From: Acidobacteriota bacterium
GTDB taxonomy: Bacteria > Acidobacteriota > Thermoanaerobaculia > Multivoradales > JAHEKO01
Direction of reading: 5' to 3'
NCBI GenBank assembly: GCA_030610025.1
Contig: JAUWSP010000155.1
Location: 1-6,540 of the forward strand
Length of the DNA: 6,540 nt
Below are positions 1 to 6,336 of this stretch, piece by piece. Both the position numbers and the translations under genes were made by a program. Each line of letters begins with the position of its first letter. Position 1 is the first letter of the stretch. Under the pieces are notes generated by a model, which saw only the letters and a program-made list of their open reading frames with translations, had not been told where the DNA came from and searched no databases.

Positions 1-1088
1 GAGAGAGACTCCTCACGAAGGAGCTCTTCATCGACAAGCCGCTGCATCACCAGCGGCTTTGTCGCCATGGCCGCAGTTTCATTGCGAACGCCACTCCAGC
101 GGAGTTGGAGAGCCTGCCCCAACTCTCCGGCAGTAATTTTGCGGTCTTCGATCGTCGCCACCGTACCAGCAGGGTCGGCGACGTTGGGCATGAGCCGCCC
201 ATCTGGGAGCCGTTCATAGCCAATCGAGTCGACCAACTCCCAATCGATCGATACAGAGTGGCTTTCGATCAAATCTCCTGACAGCTCCTTCTTGAGGGAT
301 TGTGTCTTCTTGAACCGAATCACATCGCGACACTTCTTCTCCAGGTCATCGAATCGCTCGGGATCGGCAGGTGCCACTGCCTCGACGCGAACGATCGCCC
401 ATCCGATCGTCGTTTGCAGCGGGCCCAGGATGCTGCCAGGACTACTCGAGAAGATGGAGTCCGCGACAGCTCCAGGAAGGTCGATTCGGTCGACATTCTC
501 GACGAGGCCGCCGCGAGCACTGTACTGGTCCTTCGAGAGCTCCTTGGCCAGAGCCTCGAAATCGGACTCCTTGTCGAGCGTCGCCCTCAACTCTCGAGCC
601 TCGTCCTGGTCGTGAAGAGTGATGATCCTGAACGTCGTCGTCTGGTACTCGTTTTCAAAGACTCCTCGAACCTCCTCTTCGGTGATCTCCAACTTGCCTG
701 AGACCTCGACAACTTGAAGATGCTCGAGCGCCAGCTTTCGCCGCAACACCTCCAGTTGGCCTGGAATGGGCTCTTCGCTGGCCATCCCGAGCACCCGGGC
801 TTCCTGGGCGACCAGGAGCGTGTCGATCACTCGATCCAGGAGATTCCGGAGATCGAAGGCACTCCGAGTCTTTTCCTGTTGGCCGGTATGCATCGAGCCC
901 AGCCCCTGCTCCAGGCTGGGGGAATACAAGGGCTCTCCATTGACGAGAGCGAGAATGTCCGAGTCCGCGCCGAGCTCTTCTCGAGCAACCTTTCTATCGT
1001 CCAGGCTCCCAGGCTCTGCCGGTATCGCAAGACCTATCGCGAGTATCAACCCGACGCCCGGATGCAGTACAGCTCCTCTGGTCTTCAT
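1..1088 (-). CDS. SurA/PpiD-like parvulin-type peptidyl-prolyl cis-trans isomerase, partial (C-terminus beyond window)
   Basis: The reading frame is open from ATG at 1088 to the window edge, giving 362 residues without a stop. The 3' end of the gene lies outside. GGAG at 1096-1099, 7 nt before the ATG, supports this start. The N-terminus has two basic residues and a hydrophobic run (about residues 11-22), so export to the periplasm is likely. Residues about 44-128 look like a SurA_N-type chaperone region (ALVNGEPL, then a helix RNLLDRVIDTLLVAQEA). Residues about 152-237 match the parvulin rotamase consensus: FEALAKELS, ARGGLVENV in place of the usual GGDLG, and GPLQTTIGWAIVRV. Residues about 307-362 resemble residues 47-97 (VATIEDRKITAGEL, then LVMQRLVDEELL), suggesting a second module. 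The family folds or isomerises secreted proteins. It lies 23 nt after the double CsgG-like gene and is probably co-transcribed, so a role in maturing the cytochrome or barrel is plausible but inferred. Whether the isomerase is active cannot be judged by eye. Confidence 0.85.
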   Translation of the reverse strand, partial: MKTRGAVLHPGVGLILAIGLAIPAEPGSLDDRKVAREELGADSDILALVNGEPLYSPSLEQGLGSMHTGQQEKTRSAFDLRNLLDRVIDTLLVAQEARVLGMASEEPIPGQLEVLRRKLALEHLQVVEVSGKLEITEEEVRGVFENEYQTTTFRIITLHDQDEARELRATLDKESDFEALAKELSKDQYSARGGLVENVDRIDLPGAVADSIFSSSPGSILGPLQTTIGWAIVRVEAVAPADPERFDDLEKKCRDVIRFKKTQSLKKELSGDLIESHSVSIDWELVDSIGYERLPDGRLMPNVADPAGTVATIEDRKITAGELGQALQLRWSGVRNETAAMATKPLVMQRLVDEELLREESL

Positions 1089-1111
1089 GGATGCTCTCCG
1101 ATTCCAGTCAG

Positions 1112-2158
1112 TCAAAAGCTCTTCGACTGTTGCAGTTCTACCAGTAGCTTCTTCGTCAGTTGCCGTGCCAGCTCACCGCGCGAATGAACTCGGCCGGCGC
1201 CGAACGGTCCTTTCTTGTGAAACCCGCTTGCCTCCCTGGCACCAGTCCAGAGGATGTTCCCAGTCGCCGCGTCCACGAGGCGAAGGGATATCTCCACTCT
1301 GGGCTCCGGCGCTGTCTCGCTGCCTATGACCTCGTAGACTTCGACGGTTCCCGTCAGGATGGCTCTGGCATTGCATTCCGTAACCAGGGCCTCTCTCAAC
1401 TCGCGGGTCGCTCCGCCCCAGATGAGCGTTTCCTGACTCCGCAGGATGCCGCTGATGATATTGGGGGAGACGAGCTGCAATCCCAATTCCTGGCCAACGT
1501 CCCGTACGACCTCGGTTACGGTTGCGGCGTTGGCAGTTCCGTTCTTGGGAGTCAAACCGGATAGGGGAACAAGCGCCCATCTCCCGGCACCTTCATGGTC
1601 GAGACTCGCTTTGGCCGATGGTGCTGAGCTAATGGCTTTCTCGATCGCGTCTGCTAGCTGTTTCGCTACCTCTCTCGCCAGATCTGTGGTCCGATGGGTC
1701 ACTCCCAGTCCGAGCCAGGGAAGTCCGTTCAGGCCACTCTCTCCCACCAGGCCCGACCAGAAGAGCTCGCCATTGTCGGCTCGAAGAATCTGAGCTGACG
1801 CTGTCATTGCGGGTATCCTCCGGCGATCGACATCGTGCAGAGTGATGGAGATCAGCCAGTCGACCTGCAGTGCAGACCGAGCCAGTTGAAGGCGATCTGC
1901 GGACAGGTCCGCAGACGATCGAATTCTGAGGTTCCGCATGACATTGCGAACCTGCTCCGCCCTGACAAGATTGAAACGCAGCTCCAGCTCTCTCTCCACT
2001 CCTTGATGCAGTGCCTTGCCAGCGGACAGATGACCGGCCTGGTTCTGGAGAGGCAGCACCGCCGCGGACGGCCTACTCGACGGCAACTGCGCGGCCACTA
2101 GCGGAGTACACGCCGCAACCAGCCACAGGCCTGCCAATGTAGGTATGCGGGGAAGCAT
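1112..2158 (-). CDS. Secreted protein with two tandem CsgG/TolB-N-like domains
   Basis: This 348-residue protein has a signal sequence (hydrophobic residues about 8-23). V14-A15-A16-C17 fits a lipobox, so it may be a lipoprotein; signal peptidase I cleavage near VAA|Q24 is the alternative. The body is an internal duplication. AVLPLQ (33-38) aligns with ALVPLS (195-200). A block at about 97-141 (VDWLISITLHDV, then DNGELFWSGLVGESG) aligns with 262-311 (ARAILTGTVEVYEV, then ATGNILWTGAREASG). Each copy ends in a helix: LAREVAKQLADAIEKA and LARQLTKKLLVELQ. This pattern belongs to the CsgG/GNA1162/LpoB/FlgO group of outer-membrane-associated periplasmic proteins. The start is 4 nt after the stop of the preceding lipoprotein gene, with only a weak Shine-Dalgarno, so translational coupling is likely. 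No specific function is recognised. CsgG itself is an outer-membrane secretion channel, but membrane-spanning hairpins were not identified here. Confidence 0.78.
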   Translation of the reverse strand: MLPRIPTLAGLWLVAACTPLVAAQLPSSRPSAAVLPLQNQAGHLSAGKALHQGVERELELRFNLVRAEQVRNVMRNLRIRSSADLSADRLQLARSALQVDWLISITLHDVDRRRIPAMTASAQILRADNGELFWSGLVGESGLNGLPWLGLGVTHRTTDLAREVAKQLADAIEKAISSAPSAKASLDHEGAGRWALVPLSGLTPKNGTANAATVTEVVRDVGQELGLQLVSPNIISGILRSQETLIWGGATRELREALVTECNARAILTGTVEVYEVIGSETAPEPRVEISLRLVDAATGNILWTGAREASGFHKKGPFGAGRVHSRGELARQLTKKLLVELQQSKSF

Positions 2159-2162
2159 CAGC

Positions 2163-2747
2163 TCACTCGACGAGGCTCTTCAGCAGTTGCCTTACGCAAA
2201 GTCGGGTCGTCTCCGATATCGGTGTTCCGCTAGTGCCGAGGACCTGGGCGCTGAGACTACTTCCTTTCTCGGTGTGGGTGGCGGCCCAGACAGTCGTGCC
2301 GGTCTCGGTTTCCACCATGCGAGCATCGATCGTCACTACCGGAATTCCGACCCTGCCGGATCGCAGGGTCTCAGACTGGGCGACAGTGCCCAGTATCAGG
2401 GCCTGCACCTCGAGTTCCTGGCCGAGAGTGAGCACATCTTCCTTGCTGGGAATTGCGATACGTCCGTAGGTCGCACCCGGTCGTTTGGCCAGTGCCGCCT
2501 GCACTTCCCCAGCTTCCACGACATCCAATGCGCCGCTCGCGAGGAGCTCCGTCGCCATGATGCGCGAAGCACGCCGTCCGGCATTTTGATCACGGGTCAA
2601 GTTCTCGAAGGGTATGACCGCCACCCGTTCCACGAAGCCGAAGTCGAATTGAGGGTTGGCAAACTCGGTAGGTGAGACACTTCCCGAGCAGCCCGCCAGC
2701 AACAACGAGATTCCGGCGAGTAGGAATGTCTTGGGATGGTTCAACAT
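2163..2747 (-). CDS. CsgG/LpoB-like outer-membrane lipoprotein
   Basis: This 194-residue protein has a type II signal peptide: K6, a hydrophobic stretch, and a lipobox LAGC at residues 17-20. The residues after Cys20 are Ser-Gly, with no Asp at +2, which favours sorting to the outer membrane. The mature part is one CsgG-family-like domain: RVAVIPFENLT (41-51), a helix RRASRIMATELLASG, VVEAGEVQAAL, ALILGTVAQSE (116-126), then IDARMVETETGTTVWAATH (140-158) and a closing helix. The length is nearer to LpoB and GNA1162-type lipoproteins (about 200 residues) than to CsgG (about 260-280). ATG is preceded by AGGAG (2756-2760) at 8 nt. It begins 33 nt after the barrel gene and ends 4 nt before the double-domain relative, so the two probably work together. 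The exact role is unknown; a peptidoglycan-synthase activator or a secretion accessory protein are both possible. Confidence 0.82.
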   Translation of the reverse strand: MLNHPKTFLLAGISLLLAGCSGSVSPTEFANPQFDFGFVERVAVIPFENLTRDQNAGRRASRIMATELLASGALDVVEAGEVQAALAKRPGATYGRIAIPSKEDVLTLGQELEVQALILGTVAQSETLRSGRVGIPVVTIDARMVETETGTTVWAATHTEKGSSLSAQVLGTSGTPISETTRLCVRQLLKSLVE

Positions 2748-2763
2748 CGTCGAAGCTCCTATT

Positions 2764-2779
2764 GTCTCGAGTTCGAGAC
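2764..2779. repeat. 16-bp palindrome in the barrel-lipoprotein gap
   Basis: GTCTCGA (2764-2770) and TCGAGAC (2773-2779) form a perfect inverted repeat around 2 nt. As RNA from the minus strand this is a 6-bp hairpin with a 4-nt loop, just after the barrel stop codon and 3 nt before the AGGAG of the lipoprotein gene. There is no T-run, so it is not a standard terminator. It may be an RNA-processing or translation-control hairpin, or an operator. Confidence 0.5.
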
Positions 2780-2780
2780 C

Positions 2781-4919
2781 TCAGAAAAACAGACGGACTC
2801 CTATACGTGCACTGCGAATGACTTCGGTCCCGGTGTCAGCTAATTGTGTTTCTGATCGTGACAGGTTACCAACCAAGGTCAGGAATCGAGTCAAGCGATA
2901 GGTAGCGTTGATGGAGTTGGTTCCGGTACTTCGGGAATCACTGGAGCTGAAATCAGAATACGACCCGGAGATGAAGAGTTTCGGTCCTGGCGCGTAGGAA
3001 ATGTTGTAGATCTGATTGACGGTGCCATTGCCACCGAGATCTGAAAGAAACCAGGTGCCTGAGAGGGACAGGAAAGCCGTCGGAGTCCAGGTGGTAAAAG
3101 CCTGAAGATCGGATCGATTGAAGACAGTCTCCCTGGCGCCGCTGGGATCGTCGTCAATCAGACTCTGGTATCGGGTGAGGCTGAAAGTGCCGCCGATTCG
3201 CCAATTCTGGTAGGGCTGCGCCTGGAGGGTCTCCGCCCAATTCCAGCTGTCTCGTAGTTGATGGGTCAAGGTGTCACTGAAGCGGGCGAAGGCGAGGTTG
3301 GATTGAAGCCGCAAGCCGGGCAACAGGTCGGTCACGGCGAATAGCCGGACGCCCTGCTCTGAATTGAGGCGTTGCGATTCTTGAGACTCGTCTCGATGCT
3401 GGGCCGAGAGGACAACATCGACCGTGGGTAGCGGAGTCCACCGCAGCCCGGTGCTGTACCGATTGATGGTCCGTAGGAGTGGAGAGGTGGGGCGGAGGTT
3501 CTCGGAATCGTCGAAGGAGTAGCCGAGGTCGAAATCCAGATTTCTTGCCAATCCGATTCGGAGACCAGCGCCTGCGTGAAGTGCCTCGTAGTCTCGGCGG
3601 ACCAGTCCGGCTGCAAAGTCCTGGTTGTTCGTGGCCGAGAAATTCAGTCGCGTGACAATCCTTTCGGTGGGCAGGAAGACCAGATCTCCGGCTGCGCTAT
3701 AACGATTCGATTCGAATTGCGTGCGGCCGGCTTCGACATCGACATCGATCAGCGCGCGGGCTTCTGTCACCAGGACTTCGGGAATGGCATTGGACGAGAG
3801 GTTGACCACCTTGAAAAAACGAGCTGTAGTTTCGGGCAGACGGATGGTGTATCTGAGAAAACCGTCATCGAAATCGGAGGTGGTGCCGTCCACGACATCC
3901 CAGACGAGATTGTCGCTGCTGCGATAGACCTGCCAGATGACTCCGGGACTCGAAATGATGTTGACGTAGATCTGCAACCTGGTAATGGGCTGAGTCAGCC
4001 CCAGGTCGAGCCCGATGTTTCGAAAGCTGTTGGCCGCACCAATGTCGATCTGGGGTGAAGTTGGGGTTTGGACGTCACCATCGATAAGGGTGGGTGCGGG
4101 GTCCAACTCCCCGAGCTCGGGTGAAGGATCGATCACGAATAGACCCTGCGCTGGTGGAATCGGATCGCCGATCTCGCCGTCACTCCCCACGACAGTCTCC
4201 CTGTCGATCTGCGCCAGGGATGTCGAGATCGAGCCACGGAGCCGATCATCGAAGGCATCCTTGAAGGCCCTCAGCCGAAGCTCGTGCCGGTTCTGGTCCG
4301 AGGATTCGGCTTGGTTCTGATTCTCGAGGTTGTTGCGCTGGAAGAGATACGAGCCACCCCAAAGGCGTCGATTGTAGGAGGTCTCGAAAGTCAGCACCTG
4401 CTGCCGGGTATCCCGGCCGAAGATCTCCAGATCACCAACGTTCTTCTCGTCGCGAAAGCTCAATTGATACCGGGGCCCTTTGGCCGGGCGCCAAGACACG
4501 TTGGCCCTCAATGAATCGACATCGAAGGCATCGGTCCTCGTCGGTAATTCGGTCGAAGCGGACCGTCTGGAGACCCCCACGAACCCCGAAAGTCGAGGCC
4601 GGTGGTCGCGAATCTCGAATCTCGGTTCCCTGGTATCTCGCAGCAGATCCCCGGCGCTTTCAGATGCCGTATCGAGACTCAATTGCGAATATCCGAGGAA
4701 GAGCGTCAAGAACGGGCTAACGGGCTGAGAAAGCGAGAAGTTGTACCTTTGCTCCGTTTGGTCCTGGCCTACGCCGTTGTTGTCCAGCGTCGTGGCGAAA
4801 AGGGATATCGTACCGCCAAAGTCGATGGCGAAGGCGCTCCAGCTATGCAGGACAAGGGCAACAAAGAGCCCAGAGAGCCGCAGGACTCTGCGAACTACAT
4901 GGTCTTTTTCTCGCGTCAC
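2781..4919 (-). CDS. Outer-membrane beta-barrel protein with inserted discoidin (F5/8 type C)-like domain
   Basis: This 712-residue protein starts with GTG. An in-frame TAG lies just upstream, and AGAGG stands 9 nt before the GTG. A long N-region and hydrophobic stretch (residues about 14-31, ending SAFA) form a signal peptide. Residues about 33-240 and 400-712 are alternating polar/aromatic amphipathic strands separated by charged loops. The chain ends ARIGVRLFF, with the terminal Phe typical of BAM-inserted barrels. Residues about 275-392 break this pattern and fit the F5/8 type C consensus: LIDGDVQT, NIGLDLGLTQPITRLQIYV, WQVYRSSDNLVWDVV, RYTIRLPETTARFFKVV, VTEARAL. Such domains bind carbohydrate or other surface ligands. 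There is no CxxCH, so the protein carries no haem itself. Its position after an OmcS-like gene suggests a pore, anchor or conduit for the cytochrome, which is inference. It resembles generic porins of cytochrome clusters, but I do not recognise a named family. Confidence 0.83.
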   Translation of the reverse strand: MTREKDHVVRRVLRLSGLFVALVLHSWSAFAIDFGGTISLFATTLDNNGVGQDQTEQRYNFSLSQPVSPFLTLFLGYSQLSLDTASESAGDLLRDTREPRFEIRDHRPRLSGFVGVSRRSASTELPTRTDAFDVDSLRANVSWRPAKGPRYQLSFRDEKNVGDLEIFGRDTRQQVLTFETSYNRRLWGGSYLFQRNNLENQNQAESSDQNRHELRLRAFKDAFDDRLRGSISTSLAQIDRETVVGSDGEIGDPIPPAQGLFVIDPSPELGELDPAPTLIDGDVQTPTSPQIDIGAANSFRNIGLDLGLTQPITRLQIYVNIISSPGVIWQVYRSSDNLVWDVVDGTTSDFDDGFLRYTIRLPETTARFFKVVNLSSNAIPEVLVTEARALIDVDVEAGRTQFESNRYSAAGDLVFLPTERIVTRLNFSATNNQDFAAGLVRRDYEALHAGAGLRIGLARNLDFDLGYSFDDSENLRPTSPLLRTINRYSTGLRWTPLPTVDVVLSAQHRDESQESQRLNSEQGVRLFAVTDLLPGLRLQSNLAFARFSDTLTHQLRDSWNWAETLQAQPYQNWRIGGTFSLTRYQSLIDDDPSGARETVFNRSDLQAFTTWTPTAFLSLSGTWFLSDLGGNGTVNQIYNISYAPGPKLFISGSYSDFSSSDSRSTGTNSINATYRLTRFLTLVGNLSRSETQLADTGTEVIRSARIGVRLFF

Positions 4920-4928
4920 CAGACGGGG

Positions 4929-4946
4929 CCTCTAGTTGGTGACTAG
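4929..4946 (-). promoter_or_regulatory. Shine-Dalgarno of the barrel gene with an adjoining hairpin
   Basis: AGAGG (4929-4933, minus strand) is 9 nt from the GTG codon and decides that start. Immediately 5' of it, CTAGT (4942-4946) and ACTAG (4932-4936) can pair around a 5-nt loop. The pairing covers the first two bases of the ribosome site, so it could mildly limit translation of the barrel. It is short (5 bp) and could be chance. Confidence 0.45.
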
Positions 4947-4954
4947 TCTATCCA

Positions 4955-4992
4955 TGAAAGAAAATGCGCCCAGGGCAACTCGCCATGGGCGC
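4955..4992 (-). terminator. Rho-independent terminator-like hairpin after the cytochrome gene
   Basis: On the minus strand, GCGCCCA (4986-4992) pairs perfectly with TGGGCGC (4966-4972). An inner GGC/GCC stem closes a GAGTT loop. The hairpin is followed at once by ATTTTCTTTCA (4955-4965). It begins about 40 nt after the cytochrome stop and ends about 35 nt before the barrel start. No convincing promoter is visible between hairpin and barrel, so it may act as a partial terminator that sets the cytochrome-to-barrel ratio, or protect the cytochrome mRNA 3' end. Confidence 0.78.
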
Positions 4993-5031
4993 GGATCCTG
5001 ATTCAGCACTTCGAGGAGTTAGCTCGACGCT

Positions 5032-6192
5032 CTATTGCCTGGATCCATCAGGCGGATCCGTGACTCTGGGCGCAGCCCGTTCGTCTCTGTCGAGCTCGTC
5101 CTTTGAATGGCACTTGTTGCAGAGCGAGCGCTGATTGATATCCGAATAGGCCCCAGCCGGGATGGCCCAGGACCCGGACGCTACCCCGTCAGCGGTTTCG
5201 AGGAAAGTAACGTTGACGTCCCACCGGCCGGCGTCCGGCGCCGAGGTGGCGTGGGCGCGGTGGCAGGAGATGCAAACGACCCTGCTGGATCCGGTAGGAC
5301 CTGCCGTTGAAGCTGTGGTGGCGGTGGAATCTTCGAAAGGTACCAGCGCGTAGTAGGCATCGGTCGCTGTTCCGTTGCCACAGGGCCCACCGTTCGGCGG
5401 GTTGTCGATGCAGTTGGAGGTGCCCCGATAGCTGTTGTAAACCTGGAACTCGCGCGTGTCGAAGACTTCACCGGAAGGATGCACGAGGTTCGCCGACGCG
5501 GCATGGAAGTCGCCGTGGCAATTCGCACACCATTCGCTGGAACCCGAGATGTAGGCGTTGTGGGAGGTCTCACTCTCCGGACCGGCGAAAACACTGATGC
5601 CGGCGGCTACCCAGGTTGCATCCCAGTCGATGGTTCCACTCGAGAAGTCGCTGCTCTGGCCATCCTGGTAGAGGAGGCGATAAGCGCTCGTTCCGTGCGG
5701 ATCATGGCAGCTGGTGCAGCCCATGTCAGCCGCAGGGTAGGAGCCGCCAGGGGCGTAGGACAACATCGAGTCGGCAACCGTGCTATGGATTCCGGAAATG
5801 ACGCTGTGACCGGCCGATTCACCGAGAATCGGGTTGCTCCCGCCGCCGTGACCGTCATTGATGTTGTCTTCTTCCAGGAAGACAAAGTCGCCGGCACCGC
5901 GTTGGGCACTGGAGCTCGGAGCCGTAGGATCTGCCGACCAGACGTGATAGCTGCCGTCGCCGTCGTGGCAATCGAGGCAGAGGTCTGTCTTGTTGGCATA
6001 CAGCAGAAGATCGGGATAGCCGAAGCCCGGCAGCAATTGAGGTCCGCCCGTCGGGGAGTTCATCGGCAAATTGTTCTGGCTGTTGTGCATGGTGTGACAG
6101 CCGTTGCAGTGAGCCACACCACCGTCATGGAAGGCCATGACCGGAGGGGCGAGGATCACTACGGCGACCACTAGGAGCAGGGTTGTTTTCAT
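5032..6192 (-). CDS. omcS: OmcS-like secreted hexahaem c-type cytochrome (putative extracellular nanowire subunit)
   Basis: This 386-residue protein has a signal peptide cut after PVMA (residue 20), giving a mature start at F21. It has six CxxCH haem motifs, at residues 29-33, 72-76, 159-163, 222-226, 307-311 and 358-362. It aligns, from memory of Geobacter sulfurreducens OmcS, along its length: FH.GGVA.C.GCHTMHNS at the start, SYH, GH...G....VAD, APGG.YPA, CHDPHG, SEWCANCH.D.H, L.HP.G, YNSY, APFE/VPFE, CHRAHA, and QR.LCNKCH.KD at the end. OmcS is a six-haem protein that polymerises into micrometre filaments with all-bis-His haems stacked along the axis for extracellular electron transfer. 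The ligand that OmcS lends to its neighbour (mature His16) is conserved here as H36. Differences are two extra cysteines (C261, C271) and a charged tail of about 20 residues after the last haem motif. ATG has AAGGAG (6200-6205) 7 nt upstream. The gene is first in the cluster, behind a sigma-54-type promoter. Family assignment is strong; filament formation is inferred. Confidence 0.88.
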   Translation of the reverse strand: MKTTLLLVVAVVILAPPVMAFHDGGVAHCNGCHTMHNSQNNLPMNSPTGGPQLLPGFGYPDLLLYANKTDLCLDCHDGDGSYHVWSADPTAPSSSAQRGAGDFVFLEEDNINDGHGGGSNPILGESAGHSVISGIHSTVADSMLSYAPGGSYPAADMGCTSCHDPHGTSAYRLLYQDGQSSDFSSGTIDWDATWVAAGISVFAGPESETSHNAYISGSSEWCANCHGDFHAASANLVHPSGEVFDTREFQVYNSYRGTSNCIDNPPNGGPCGNGTATDAYYALVPFEDSTATTASTAGPTGSSRVVCISCHRAHATSAPDAGRWDVNVTFLETADGVASGSWAIPAGAYSDINQRSLCNKCHSKDELDRDERAAPRVTDPPDGSRQ

Positions 6193-6269
6193 TTGGCTTC
6201 TCCTTTTATGCAGTTAACCGGATTCCCGATTTGTTCGTGCGGTTGAAGATTTCACTCAACGCTGTATCG

Positions 6270-6286
6270 AGCAAAGGCTATGCCAG
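6270..6286 (-). promoter_or_regulatory. Sigma-54 (RpoN) -24/-12 promoter
   Basis: The minus-strand sequence CTGGCATAGCCTTTGCT fits YTGGCACG-N4-TTGCW with two mismatches outside the essential dinucleotides. The invariant GG (6284-6283) and GC (6272-6271) have exactly 10 nt between them. Transcription would begin near 6259, 67 nt before the cytochrome ATG. RpoN promoters need an activator ATPase, so expression would be signal-controlled. RpoN is known to control many electron-transfer and pilus genes in Geobacter. An overlapping sigma-70 match (TTGAAC at the -35 position) has a poor -10 and is less likely. Confidence 0.72.
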
Positions 6287-6336
6287 GTTCAAACATTGTC
6301 CCTTGTTGGATTCGGAAGTGCAAGGTAGCAGATATA

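Noticed and set aside
300..1329. Several plus-strand open frames of 100-190 residues
   Set aside because: They lie opposite the isomerase and double-CsgG-like genes, which have signal peptides, ribosome sites and domain matches. The plus-strand products show none of these.
4891..4901. Downstream ATG near 4900 as start of the barrel gene
   Set aside because: It is out of frame with the barrel. The GTG at 4919 is in frame, with AGAGG at 9 nt and an upstream in-frame stop.
5479..6174. 231-residue plus-strand open frame opposite the cytochrome
   Set aside because: Antisense shadow of a gene with six haem motifs. The translation is low-complexity Val/Arg/Gly/Ala with no recognisable domain.
6268..6295. 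Sigma-70 promoter with TTGAAC as -35
   Set aside because: The -10 at 17-18 nt spacing (CGATAC/GATACA) is poor, and the same bases form a much better -24/-12 element.
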